From assembly GCA_964412105.1 (NCBI GenBank), contig CAYPNM010000053.1, positions 1 to 17,698 on the forward strand: a stretch of DNA of 17,698 bases, read 5' to 3'. Under the pieces are notes generated by a model. That model saw only the letters and a list, made by a program, of their open reading frames with translations, made no database searches and was not told the DNA's origin. The position numbers and the translations under genes are program-made. Shown in pieces: positions 1-8,321 of the stretch (the stretch's first letter is position 1; each line of letters starts with the position of its first letter). Origin of the DNA: JAKAGZ01 sp964412105 (GTDB taxonomy: Bacteria > Bacteroidota > Ignavibacteria > Ignavibacteriales > Ignavibacteriaceae).

Positions 1-183
1 ATTGAAATAGAGTTGACCCCTAAGGAAATTGAAATTTTTAAGGATGTGCTTGAGAATTATATTTCCGATTTGAGTATGGAAATAGCCGACACAGATAAGA
101 TGGATTTCAGAGAATCTTTAAAGGCTAGAAAAAATTTGATAGTAAAGATAATTCAAAAACTTAAGGAAACTGTTGAAGCATAG
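1..183 (+). CDS. Small conserved-type hypothetical protein, 5' end cut by window edge
   Basis: Frame 1 is open from the first base to a TAG at 181-183 and gives 60 residues, starting IEIELTPKEIEIF and ending KLKETVEA. The start codon lies outside the window, probably only a few residues upstream because the opening looks like a natural N-terminal beta strand. The protein is highly charged and should form two amphipathic helices joined by an acidic turn (MEIADTDKMDF). It resembles small cytosolic proteins of about 60 residues seen in many bacteria, from memory only. It has no signal peptide and no cysteine or histidine motif. No function can be assigned. Its 3' end faces the convergent acetyltransferase gene. 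Confidence 0.6.
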   Translation: MEIELTPKEIEIFKDVLENYISDLSMEIADTDKMDFRESLKARKNLIVKIIQKLKETVEA

Positions 184-290
184 AGCACTGTGTGATAGAT
201 AACAGTCATTGATAGTAATCAATTTCCGTGTGGAGAGTTAACTATTACATATTGCTTTAAATATTTTTATACTGTGGGAAAGGAATCCTC

Positions 291-812
291 TCAATCTTTT
301 CTCAGCTCATACAGGATCATATCCTCGTTATCATCATAGACGTGGCTGACTTTAAATCCGTGTCTTTCAAGCAGCATAATGGATCGCTTGTTACCCATTT
401 CAACGGCACCTTCTATTATATACAGCCCAAGTTCATTAAAAGCAAAATCTATTACCCGTGGAACTGCTTCTCTCATTATTCCTTTTCCCTGGTATTCCGT
501 AAACAATTCAAATCCTATTTCTGCTTTTGATTCACTCATTAAAATTTTCCATAGACATATTGTCCCTATCAGTTTCTTTTCCCCCTTCTTGCAGATAGCC
601 CAGTAGATAGTCTCTTTGTTTTCAAAGTCTTCATTCATTTTAAGTATAAATTTTTTAGCTTCATCAATAGATTTACAAACAGGTCTATCCAGATAGGTGG
701 AGATATTTTCGTCGGAACGAATTTTATATATCTCATGGATATCCTCCAGGTTAACCTTCCTAAGCTGTAAATTTTCAGTGGTTAATTCCGGAAATGAAAT
801 TATATTTTTCAT
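291..812 (-). CDS. GNAT-family N-acetyltransferase (RimJ/RimL type)
   Basis: A 173-residue GNAT protein that should transfer an acetyl group from acetyl-CoA to an amine, either a protein N-terminus or a small molecule; the substrate cannot be read from the sequence. The RimJ/RimL-like opening (ELTTENLQLRKVNLEDI, residues 9-25) is followed by the acetyl-CoA pyrophosphate-binding loop YQGKGIM at 107-113. The family's C-terminal motif NKRSIMLLERHGF is at 141-153, where the Asn and the aromatic end are typical. I chose the ATG at 812 because GGAGAGG lies just upstream of it; an ATG at 860 would add 16 residues (MISYLVPFYPNCRRGK) that do not fit the family. The gene is monocistronic or weakly linked to the DUF4340 gene 114 nt upstream on the same strand. 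It is cytosolic, with no signal or membrane segment. Confidence 0.88.
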   Translation of the reverse strand: MKNIISFPELTTENLQLRKVNLEDIHEIYKIRSDENISTYLDRPVCKSIDEAKKFILKMNEDFENKETIYWAICKKGEKKLIGTICLWKILMSESKAEIGFELFTEYQGKGIMREAVPRVIDFAFNELGLYIIEGAVEMGNKRSIMLLERHGFKVSHVYDDNEDMILYELRKD

Positions 813-926
813 TTTCCCTCTCCGGCAGTTTGGATAGAATGGTACTAAATATGAGATCAAATATTAAATAAATAATTGAAACAATCCACAGAAAGGCAAT
901 AAAAAGGACGGGAATTCGAAGACGAT

Positions 927-1880
927 TTATTTCTTCTTTTTAAAGAAATCTCTTTTCCCCCTGAATATCTGTTTCAAAAGGCTGTTTTTTCCTGCATCAA
1001 AATAGGCGTCCGGATTGGTAGAAGAGTTTATCAGAGTATCCTTTGGTGAAATAAAGGCGGTTACTGTTATTCCCCCTTTTGCTGATGAATTTATCGTCAA
1101 AGTATATGCGGCTTTGCTAAGCAGGCTCTGGTCAAAGTTATCTGCAAAATCCTGGCTTGTTAAATCAGACAAAGGCCTGAGCAAATTAACGGTTTTAGCA
1201 GAGTCGGCCATTTGTGATCCGATCATCCAGTTTTTATTTTTCTTTTCAAGCACGAATGAACTATCGCCCGGATATGTAAAACTAAGTTTTGTCCAGTTTG
1301 AATAATTATCATTAATAACTCTTCCATCTCTGAAGTAATCTGCGTTCTGATTGAATAAAAATCCGGGCATTCCATTTATCTGATAAACATTATCGTCGCC
1401 GGCTACTCTAACATAACTCAGCATTGTTTTTGGTCTCCGGAATGCAAATTTACCTATTGTAAGGTCGAGTGTATTATTTCCTCCCTCAAAAACTTTAATT
1501 TCCGTACCGGATGTATCATCAACCTGGTATTCTTTCCATTTATTTTTACTCAATGCGGCAACACTAATGGGTTCTATACCTAAAAGTTCTCTAAAAATTT
1601 CATTTATTTTTTGTTTCGGGACAAATGCTGTTTTGTTGTTCGGTATATCAACCTTCCAGTTGTTTCCCTCTTTAAATATTTTTACAAGCTTATGATGGGT
1701 GATTTTGGGATAAATATTTATTGAAGTTACCTGAGCTGTGTCTATATTTACCAGATCTTTTCTGAAAGATCTTTCGCCATGCTTCGAATCATAAAATAAA
1801 AATGCAGCCACTATTACGAGCAGAATAATAAAAAGGATTAATAAAGTTTTATTGGATAATTTATTAAACATAGTCTTCAT
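927..1880 (-). CDS. DUF4340 membrane-anchored protein of the ABC operon
   Basis: 317 residues with one N-terminal transmembrane helix (about residues 12-30, LLILFIILLVIVAAFLF) and a long extracytoplasmic region rich in beta strands, as in DUF4340 proteins. Phrases such as KVDIPNNKTAFVPKQKINE and TIGKFAFRRPKTMLSYVRVAGDDNVYQI are typical of this domain, in which a strand-rich unit is repeated. It ends in a basic KKKK tail. DUF4340 proteins usually accompany GldG-like auxiliary subunits of ABC-2 exporters; their biochemical role is not established. The gene starts inside the last codons of the GldG-like gene (17-nt overlap), which indicates translational coupling; a second in-frame ATG at 1871 is a possible alternative. 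It is the last gene of a four-gene operon. Confidence 0.82.
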   Translation of the reverse strand: MKTMFNKLSNKTLLILFIILLVIVAAFLFYDSKHGERSFRKDLVNIDTAQVTSINIYPKITHHKLVKIFKEGNNWKVDIPNNKTAFVPKQKINEIFRELLGIEPISVAALSKNKWKEYQVDDTSGTEIKVFEGGNNTLDLTIGKFAFRRPKTMLSYVRVAGDDNVYQINGMPGFLFNQNADYFRDGRVINDNYSNWTKLSFTYPGDSSFVLEKKNKNWMIGSQMADSAKTVNLLRPLSDLTSQDFADNFDQSLLSKAAYTLTINSSAKGGITVTAFISPKDTLINSSTNPDAYFDAGKNSLLKQIFRGKRDFFKKKK

Positions 1881-3387
1881 GCATTAATTTATTTCTTTTC
1901 CTTCTTCTTCTCTGGAATCGGAATAATCCATAAGCTATTATAAGGAGTATCGGAACAATAAAATTCAAATACTTAATTAAAGTCTTCGTACCGTCCTGCA
2001 GGCCACTTTTGATCGGGCGTGAGGTGATCCCTTTAGTTCGTAAACCAATCAGACCGGTATCATCGGACAGCCAGTCGATAGCATTTGTCATAAGATTTAT
2101 GTTATCTTTGCCTAATTTCTGGGCACTCTGACCGGAGCCGTTGACAGCAAAATCTCCGTTACCAAAAACGACCATCTTTGAGTATACACCGTTATCAATT
2201 TTGCCATCTATAGCTACTGCTACCGGCAGAGACGATACCGGAAAATCCGCTTTTGTCCATTGCTTTGAAACGTCAAAATAAACGGGCGGCCTTTGTATTC
2301 CCGAATGCTCCGATGTTTTTGCCAGTACAACCACGTGAAGCAATGAATCTTTTGCATCAACATTTACAGGGCTTACAAAAGGCATTACTACAGATTCAAT
2401 TCCTTTGGTTATAGGATGATCAGCAAAACTCTGAATTTGCGGGAAATAAGGAAATTCCACTGGTGTATTCATTACAAACATTCCCTGCTGCTGCCTGACC
2501 ATCACATTGCTGCAATTAGCATCAATTATAAAGTTATCTTCAATGTTTATCCCTTTTTTATTCAGCCATTTGCTGAACCCGGTGTAAAGACCTGATCCCC
2601 TGGCATTTGAGAGATTGGCTTTTACCCTGTCAAGAGCAATTAATATCCTTCCTCCTCTGGCGAGAAATCCATCCAGCTGATTAAAATACTCAGGTTTGAT
2701 GGTATCCTTTGGAGCGATGATAACGAGTGTTTTATATTTTTGAGGGATACCGGTAGTATCATTAAAACTCACGGTATCAACCTTATATAAAATCGATAGC
2801 TGTTGTTCGACCTGCGGTAATTCAGATAGCGCCGGTTCACCATTGCCTTCAAGGAATGCAATATCTGTTTTATTTTTTAATGTTAGTTTTTTTATTGCAG
2901 AGGAAAGGTCATATTCCATGGCTGCACCGGGTTGAATAAATGGAATGACTTCACTCTTATTGCCATATTGAAGAACAGCCCCAAGATAAGCTCTTTGCTG
3001 CTTCATCTGGTCGCGTTCACGAACATTTATCATTATCGGTCTTACACCGGCCCGCTGTGTTTTCATTTCAGTTGCCTGATCCTTGTTCGGATTCACAAAA
3101 TCATAAACCACGTTGCCGTCAGATTCGTTAGCGTATTCAACAAGCATATCCCTGAAATCGCGTCTAACCTGTGCAATATTTGGTGGTAGATTTTCAGAAA
3201 AATATGCAGTAACAGTAACAGGCTGGTCAAGAGAATTTAATATGTCTTTGGTTGCAGTGCTGAGTGTATATTCGTGATCGTCAGTAAAATCGAGCCTCAC
3301 AAAAAATCTATCGGCAACTATATTCAACAATAAGAGAATTCCGAAAATAAGTCCGATTGATATAAGTACTTTTTTCTTTGTAAGCAT
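1864..3387 (-). CDS. GldG-like ABC transporter auxiliary protein
   Basis: 507 residues. There is an N-terminal transmembrane helix (about 7-29), a large extracytoplasmic part and a C-terminal transmembrane helix (about 470-488) followed by a basic tail (RRRRKR). This is the architecture of the GldG/ABC_transp_aux family. The opening DRFFVRLDFTDDHEYTLS and the stretch NLPPNIAQVRRDFRDMLVEYA are characteristic of the family. The segment LVIIAPKDTIKPEYFNQLDGFLARGGRILIALD resembles the family's Rossmann-like (ThuA/GATase-like) fold. In Flavobacterium GldG is part of the GldAFG transporter needed for gliding, but close homologues are common in non-gliding bacteria. It lies 6 nt after the permease gene and overlaps the DUF4340 gene. 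It probably forms the periplasmic or structural part of the exporter; the substrate is unknown. Confidence 0.87.
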   Translation of the reverse strand: MLTKKKVLISIGLIFGILLLLNIVADRFFVRLDFTDDHEYTLSTATKDILNSLDQPVTVTAYFSENLPPNIAQVRRDFRDMLVEYANESDGNVVYDFVNPNKDQATEMKTQRAGVRPIMINVRERDQMKQQRAYLGAVLQYGNKSEVIPFIQPGAAMEYDLSSAIKKLTLKNKTDIAFLEGNGEPALSELPQVEQQLSILYKVDTVSFNDTTGIPQKYKTLVIIAPKDTIKPEYFNQLDGFLARGGRILIALDRVKANLSNARGSGLYTGFSKWLNKKGINIEDNFIIDANCSNVMVRQQQGMFVMNTPVEFPYFPQIQSFADHPITKGIESVVMPFVSPVNVDAKDSLLHVVVLAKTSEHSGIQRPPVYFDVSKQWTKADFPVSSLPVAVAIDGKIDNGVYSKMVVFGNGDFAVNGSGQSAQKLGKDNINLMTNAIDWLSDDTGLIGLRTKGITSRPIKSGLQDGTKTLIKYLNFIVPILLIIAYGLFRFQRRRRKRNKLMHEDYV

Positions 3388-3393
3388 AGTAAA

Positions 3394-4119
3394 TTATTCT
3401 ACAATATTCCTTTTTGATAAAGAAGTTTCAGCAAGTATCAATCCGAAAAATGAAATACTCAAGAAATAAATAACATCCTTGCTGTCAATTACTCCCCTTG
3501 AAATTGAATCAAAGTGAGTAGATAAGTCCATATAATTAAAAATTTCTCCTATCAGACCGGTAAAATTACCGGAGAGGACGTTAAAAATTATCAGGAAGAA
3601 AACACCGATAAAAAGAGAAAGAAGAAACGCTACTATCTGGTTGCTCGTAACGGCACTTGCAAATAGTCCGATACTGATATACGTCATACTCATTAAAATC
3701 AGACCTAAGTAACCGCACCATACAGCGCCGTGATCAACAGGCCCGAGAGCCCATACACTAATGTAATAAGGAAGTGTCAGCGCAAGTGCGATCAAAATCA
3801 GCAGGAGACAAGCGAGAAATTTACCCATAATAACCTGCCAGTCAGATACAGCTTTTGTAAGCAGAAGTTCAATGGTTCCTGTCTTATTTTCTTCTGCCAG
3901 CATTCTCATAGTCAAAGCAGGAGTAAAAAAGAACAGGGTCCAGTAAGCAACTGAAAAGAAAGGTTGAAGTGTTGCCTGGTTGATAAAGAAAATATCTGAA
4001 CCAAAAAGCCAGGTGAAAAATCCGCTCAGTCCCAAGAATACTATTATAAGAATATATGCTGTCAGTGAGTCAAAAAATGATTTTAATTCTCTCGAGGTTA
4101 TTGTCCAGACTTTATTCAT
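3394..4119 (-). CDS. ABC-2 type permease, GldF-like
   Basis: 241 residues from the ATG at 4119, two bases after the ATPase stop. A TTG at 4125 would add two residues and overlap the ATPase gene by four bases. About six hydrophobic helices are visible. The first follows the family opening WTITSRELKSFFDS, and a loop MLAEENKTGTIELLLTKAVSDWQVIMGKF (about 73-101) is the usual cytoplasmic coupling segment of ABC-2 permeases, with the conserved E-x-K-T-G-T-I-E pattern. The length is normal for GldF-type permeases. It should form the membrane channel of an ABC exporter together with the upstream ATPase and the downstream GldG-like protein. The substrate is not known. Confidence 0.88.
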   Translation of the reverse strand: MNKVWTITSRELKSFFDSLTAYILIIVFLGLSGFFTWLFGSDIFFINQATLQPFFSVAYWTLFFFTPALTMRMLAEENKTGTIELLLTKAVSDWQVIMGKFLACLLLILIALALTLPYYISVWALGPVDHGAVWCGYLGLILMSMTYISIGLFASAVTSNQIVAFLLSLFIGVFFLIIFNVLSGNFTGLIGEIFNYMDLSTHFDSISRGVIDSKDVIYFLSISFFGLILAETSLSKRNIVE

Positions 4120-4121
4120 GA

Positions 4122-5054
4122 TCAATCAGTAGTTAGTTCTCTGAATATATCTTCCAGTTTAGTTTCTATGGGAGTCATTTCCGTAAGAATCCATTTATTC
4201 TTTACACATAGATGAAATATATCCCGTTTCGATGACTGCCCTTCCTTACTTTGAATTATAAAGCAATCAGTTGTATCGTGAACCGGATCAACCATCTGAA
4301 CGCTTGTTATTTCCTGTAGCTTTTTAATCAACTGATCCCTGTCCTTAGCATCACAAACCTGGATGCGGAGTACCTCATTTCCCTGCGCTTGTTTGCGGAG
4401 AGTATCGGATGTACCATCCGCTACAATTTTCCCATTATTAATAATTAAAATTCTATCACAGGTCGCTTCAACTTCGGGCAGAATATGGGTGCTCAATATC
4501 ACAGTTTTTGCTTTGCCGATCTGGCGAATCAGTTTTCTTATCTCAATAATCTGGTTAGGATCCAGCCCGGTTGTCGGTTCATCGAGTATTAAGATTTCAG
4601 GATCGTGTATCATTGCTTGTGCGAGTCCGACTCTCTGTCTGTATCCTTTGGAAAGTTCCTCTATCTTTTTGTGTTTCTCCGCATTCAGACCGCAGACGTG
4701 CACCATTTCCAATATTCTTTTTTCAATTTTTTCTTTAGGAACTCCCTGTATTTTAGCTACAAACTCAAGATATTCCAGAACCGGCATATCGAGATAGAGC
4801 GGATTATTTTCAGGGAGATATCCAATATTCTTTTTTATTTTTTCCTGATCAGAGTGAATTGAAACATCATTTACCTTAACATCTCCGGCGGAGGGAGCCA
4901 TAAAACAGGTTATGACTTTCATAGTGGTTGTTTTCCCGGCACCATTAGGCCCTAAAAAGCCTAATATTTCACCTGTATTAACTCGGAATGAGATATCATT
5001 AACAGCTTTCTGGGCACCGTATTGTTTGGTAAGGTTCTCTACAACTATGCTCAT
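4122..5054 (-). CDS. ABC transporter ATPase, GldA-like
   Basis: 310-residue ATP-binding subunit that powers the exporter encoded by this operon. Walker A is GPNGAGKTT (35-43), the Q-loop region is GYLPENNPLY (78-87), the ABC signature is LSKGY (134-138), Walker B with the catalytic Glu is ILILDEP (154-160), the D-loop is GLDP, and the switch His is in LSTH (187-190). All are intact. The C-terminal 90 residues form the extension usual for this branch (GldA, NatA and CcmA-like ATPases). The ATG at 5054 gives a standard opening MSIVVENLTKQYG; no clear Shine-Dalgarno precedes it. It is the first gene of the operon, with the promoter expected in 5055-5200. Confidence 0.93.
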   Translation of the reverse strand: MSIVVENLTKQYGAQKAVNDISFRVNTGEILGFLGPNGAGKTTTMKVITCFMAPSAGDVKVNDVSIHSDQEKIKKNIGYLPENNPLYLDMPVLEYLEFVAKIQGVPKEKIEKRILEMVHVCGLNAEKHKKIEELSKGYRQRVGLAQAMIHDPEILILDEPTTGLDPNQIIEIRKLIRQIGKAKTVILSTHILPEVEATCDRILIINNGKIVADGTSDTLRKQAQGNEVLRIQVCDAKDRDQLIKKLQEITSVQMVDPVHDTTDCFIIQSKEGQSSKRDIFHLCVKNKWILTEMTPIETKLEDIFRELTTD

Positions 5055-5219
5055 ATGTGTAAATTATGTTAATAAAAGCATAAAAAACCGCAAATAATAT
5101 ATCGACCAGCTAACTATATTTTTGCTAATCTTGTGACTTGTAATTTATATGCAGTGTAAATTAAACCGAATTGTATCTGAAAAGGTTCCGGATTGAAGGG
5201 ATAATTTTTATTTTTTTTT

Positions 5220-5256
5220 GCCGCTAATGCGCGAATTCAATTAGCGAATTAGCGGC
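5220..5256. repeat. Imperfect palindrome with 9-bp outer arms
   Basis: GCCGCTAAT (5220-5228) is the exact reverse complement of ATTAGCGGC (5248-5256). The 19 bases between continue the symmetry imperfectly (CGCGAATT against AATTAGCG). A T run lies to its left on the plus strand, so on the minus strand the hairpin is followed by A residues, not T. It therefore does not look like an intrinsic terminator of the HEAT operon that reads towards it. It may be a short extragenic palindromic repeat. Confidence 0.55.
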
Positions 5257-5282
5257 CTAATTAAAAACCAAAATAAGTCTTC

Positions 5283-5312
5283 ACTTTTCACATTTCACTT
5301 TTGACTTTTCAC
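5283..5312. repeat. Heptanucleotide direct repeat, four units
   Basis: Four consecutive 7-bp units, ACTTTTC, ACATTTC, ACTTTTG and ACTTTTC, followed by AC. On the minus strand this reads as GTGAAAA-type heptads. It lies 22 bases beyond the stop codon of the second HEAT gene. No coding function is apparent. It resembles the short tandem heptad repeats known in intergenic DNA of some bacteria. Confidence 0.6.
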
Positions 5313-5334
5313 TAAATATCAGCCACCTCCCCAT

Positions 5335-6468
5335 CTAATTCCTTGCCAATTCAATCAGCGCATCCAGAGCTCTTTCATCATCTGAATTACCAAGACTATA
5401 GATTGCGCTTTTACGCACTTCAAGGCTTGAATTTGTTTTTGCAATTTTGATTAAGTAAGGTATTGCATCTTTTGAATTATTTGCAAGGGCATAGACAGCT
5501 GTCTTTTTAATCTCAACATTTGGATCATTATCAACAATATCTTTTAATGTTTCTTCAGCTTTTTTCACGGCTTTATTACCGAGCGCATAAATTGCGTTTT
5601 TACGGACTTCTTTTTCGCTGTTGTGTTTTGCTATATAAACAAGTGCATCCAGCGCTTCAGGCAATTTTATATACCCGATACCCCAAACCGCATTTTTTCT
5701 GACTTCAAGAATTGCATCATTATTTGTAACTTTTTCTAAAGTAGCAAGTGCCTCTTTATTGTTCTGAAGTCCCAGCCAGAAACAAGCATTTTTTCTGAGC
5801 TCTGGATCAGCTTTGCTAAGGATTATGTTTTTTAAAAAAGTGGTAACCTGTCCTTGATCGGTATGTATACCAATAGCTGCCGCCAATTCTTTCTTATTTT
5901 CGGTGTCTTTTTGTTTATCATACAAGTTGAAAAGAAAATCCACGCTGTTCTTATTATCCACCTTCCCTAGCCATATTAACGGGTAACCCAGCAATTCAAA
6001 ATTTCTTGATAAGTTTGCGATACCTATTTCGCGAAAATCATCAATCTCTCTGGAACTTTTGTCATACTTAAACAATATTGCTGTTTCCTTATCCAGTTTT
6101 CTTTTTTCATTGATTGAAGTTCCATTAATCATCCTGAAAGAACTTTCTGAGAAACTCTTTTCCCCGGTTTGCAGATGCTTTGAAAAATAGTCAATTGCTT
6201 TTTGATCTCCAGAAATTATATCTCTGAGCGTTACCGGTTCATACTTTTCATCAATCGGAAAAGACCCAACCATAATTTCAGTATCGCTGTTACGCTCTAT
6301 ACTGTAACCAATCCAGAAGTTCTTAAAGGTCTCACCTTTTTTTAGTGCAGCGTTAAACTGTTCAGTAAGATTTTCAGAAAGGTTATTGATTCTGATCACC
6401 TGCTGTGCTTCTATAAACACAGCAGATGTAATTATTATAAAAACTAAAAGGTATTTTCTGAGTTTCAT
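5335..6468 (-). CDS. Exported HEAT-repeat protein, shorter paralogue
   Basis: 377 residues. A signal peptide covers about 1-21 (MKLRKYLLVFIIITSAVFIEA, then QQ). A non-repeat domain of about 135 residues follows, containing FWIGYSIERNSDTEIMVGSF; I do not recognise it. About seven HEAT or HEAT-like units fill residues 160-377, with a period near 32. The best conserved units begin LRKNACFWLG (224), VRKNAVWGIG (256), VRKNAIYALG (288), IKKTAVYALA (320) and VRKSAIYSLG (351). HEAT solenoids bind proteins; no catalytic motif is seen. The start lies 15 nt after the stop of the larger HEAT gene, so the two are co-transcribed behind the sigma and anti-sigma genes. It is probably periplasmic and may be a sensor, scaffold or effector of that regulon; this is inference. 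Confidence 0.85.
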   Translation of the reverse strand: MKLRKYLLVFIIITSAVFIEAQQVIRINNLSENLTEQFNAALKKGETFKNFWIGYSIERNSDTEIMVGSFPIDEKYEPVTLRDIISGDQKAIDYFSKHLQTGEKSFSESSFRMINGTSINEKRKLDKETAILFKYDKSSREIDDFREIGIANLSRNFELLGYPLIWLGKVDNKNSVDFLFNLYDKQKDTENKKELAAAIGIHTDQGQVTTFLKNIILSKADPELRKNACFWLGLQNNKEALATLEKVTNNDAILEVRKNAVWGIGYIKLPEALDALVYIAKHNSEKEVRKNAIYALGNKAVKKAEETLKDIVDNDPNVEIKKTAVYALANNSKDAIPYLIKIAKTNSSLEVRKSAIYSLGNSDDERALDALIELARN

Positions 6469-6483
6469 TTTATTTCACCAAAA

Positions 6484-8307
6484 TTACTTTTGAAGGATTT
6501 TCATCAAAGCATCCTGTGCTTCCGGTATATTCATATTTCCAAGCGCAGTTACTGCAGCTTTGCGTACATCAAGATTCTTATCTTCATTTATTACTTTCAC
6601 CAAAATTGGCACTACTTCCTTATTTTTAATATTTCCCAGTTGATAGACGATAGTTTTCCTTAATTCAGGATCGCTAACTTTATCGAGTAATTCTGCCAGG
6701 ACTTTTACATCGGTCTCGTTTCCTTTCGCATTAAAGTAACTGTATATGGCTGCTTTCTGAACTTCAACTGACCTCGCATTCAAGAGAATATCCTTCAATG
6801 CAACCTGTGATTCTTTTGATTCAAAGTTTCCAAGAGAATAAACGGCTGCCCGCGCTAAAGAGATATCCGGTTCTGTGAGCGCAATACTTTTAAGGTATGG
6901 AATAATATCCGAGATATCCGTATTGCCGAGTGCGTATAATGCGGCTTTGCGGACATCAGGAACTTTAGAATCCTTTAATACTTCCTTCATTGCCTCAACT
7001 GACTCTTTGGACTTAAAATTTCCGAGAGAATAAAGTGCAGCCTTTGCCAGATCAATATCGGGCTCCGTAAGAGCAACTGACTTCAGGAATGGAATGATAT
7101 CCGAGATATCTGTATTACCAAGTGCATATAAGGCTGCTTTACGAACTTCCGGCGCTTTAGCGGTTTTTAATATTTTTTTCATAGCTTCAATTGATTTAAT
7201 ACTTTTTGAATTTCCCAGTGAATAGGCAGCAGCTTTTGCTAAATCAATGTCGGATTCATTTATAGCCAGGTCCGTAAGGATGGGGATAATATCTGATTTG
7301 TCCGAATTTCCAAGAGCATATAAAGCTGCCTTGCGGACTTTGTCGGGGCGTGATGATGATTTAAGAACATCTTTAATAGCATCGAGCGCTTCTTTTTTGT
7401 CCGAATTACTGAGAGCATATACAGCTGTTTTGGCTAACTCGATATCCTTGTCACTTAAGGCAATGTTTTTAAGCATCGGAATTAAATCAGGCGAATCTGT
7501 ATTTCCCAATGCATAAAGAACAGTTTTTCTGACTTCAGTGTTATTCGAATTTACCAGAACATCCTTTAAGGCTTTTATGGCTTCGGGTTTATCAGTATTC
7601 GCAAGCGCATAAATTGCTTTCTTTTGCAAATCAGGATCTTTTTCAGTCTTTGCAATTTGAACAAGCTTGTTCATTGCCGCCGGCGAATTGAAGTTGCCGA
7701 GTGCATAAATTATTTTTCCCTTATAATCCTTATTAGTTGTGGAATCATAAAGTTTCAATATTGCATTCAGGGCTTTTTCATCGCCCATATTTTGCAGTGC
7801 ATAAAGAGCAGTTATGCTGATTTCTTCATTATTCTCTTTTTGCAGATTATAGAGTACCGATTTATATTCAACTTTACCTTGTTTAATAAGCTTTTGAGCG
7901 ATAACGATCATATTAGAACGGGCATCATCCACCCATTTACTTCCTTTATTATTTTTAATAAAGTCCTGATATGATTTTAATACTTCTTCGGAATTATAGC
8001 CGGCTTTATCCTTTGAATAGCAAAGCCAGAATCCCGCATCATCCTTCCACTCACTTTTAGGATACTGTTTCAGGAAATTACTGAACTCCTTTATTGCATC
8101 GCTCCATTTTTCATCGAGCACAAGCTTGTAAGCTTTCTTATATGCAACTGCATCCGGGCCGTTATCTTCCGAATTGTTTGAGAAATTGAAAATTGCAGTT
8201 CTTACCATAACAGCTCCATTAAGCTTTGCCGAGATTATGGATGAAGCATTGGTTTGCAATACCATGCATAATAAAGCTGCAAATAAAATTTTAATTCGAT
8301 TTAACAT
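6484..8307 (-). CDS. Exported TPR-like plus 14-unit HEAT-repeat protein
   Basis: 607 residues. An N-terminal hydrophobic signal (about 1-22) leads into a tetratricopeptide-like region at about 53-140 (KLVLDEKWSDAIKEFSNFLK, YQDFIKNNKGSKWVDDARSN), similar to the helical pairs of BamD/YbgF-type periplasmic proteins. It is followed by about 14 HEAT units starting near 163, 195, 227, 259, 291, 324, 356, 388, 420, 452, 484, 516, 549 and 581. Units of the type VRKAALYALGN alternate with LAKAALYSLGN, giving a 64-residue double unit. No enzyme motif is present. A strong Shine-Dalgarno (AGAGGAG) precedes the ATG at 8307, 14 nt after the anti-sigma stop. It is probably a periplasmic protein-binding solenoid. 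Its operon position suggests a link to the sigma/anti-sigma pair. Confidence 0.88.
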   Translation of the reverse strand: MLNRIKILFAALLCMVLQTNASSIISAKLNGAVMVRTAIFNFSNNSEDNGPDAVAYKKAYKLVLDEKWSDAIKEFSNFLKQYPKSEWKDDAGFWLCYSKDKAGYNSEEVLKSYQDFIKNNKGSKWVDDARSNMIVIAQKLIKQGKVEYKSVLYNLQKENNEEISITALYALQNMGDEKALNAILKLYDSTTNKDYKGKIIYALGNFNSPAAMNKLVQIAKTEKDPDLQKKAIYALANTDKPEAIKALKDVLVNSNNTEVRKTVLYALGNTDSPDLIPMLKNIALSDKDIELAKTAVYALSNSDKKEALDAIKDVLKSSSRPDKVRKAALYALGNSDKSDIIPILTDLAINESDIDLAKAAAYSLGNSKSIKSIEAMKKILKTAKAPEVRKAALYALGNTDISDIIPFLKSVALTEPDIDLAKAALYSLGNFKSKESVEAMKEVLKDSKVPDVRKAALYALGNTDISDIIPYLKSIALTEPDISLARAAVYSLGNFESKESQVALKDILLNARSVEVQKAAIYSYFNAKGNETDVKVLAELLDKVSDPELRKTIVYQLGNIKNKEVVPILVKVINEDKNLDVRKAAVTALGNMNIPEAQDALMKILQK

Positions 8308-8321
8308 TATTTTCTCCTCTT

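Noticed and set aside
813..860. Longer acetyltransferase start at ATG 860
   Set aside because: The extra 16 residues do not fit the family, and GGAGAGG sits just before the ATG at 812.
1015..1305. Plus-strand open frame inside the DUF4340 gene, and similar ones across from other genes
   Set aside because: These lie opposite well-supported coding sequence, lack domain signals and show shadow-like composition.
927..5054. Calling the organism a gliding bacterium from gldA/F/G homologues
   Set aside because: Homologous operons with DUF4340 are common in non-gliding bacteria, and no other gliding gene is in the window.
6484..8307. Regularly spaced DNA repeats that might suggest a CRISPR array
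   Set aside because: The repeats are the coding units of a HEAT protein, with an unbroken frame, a 32/64-residue period and silent-site variation.
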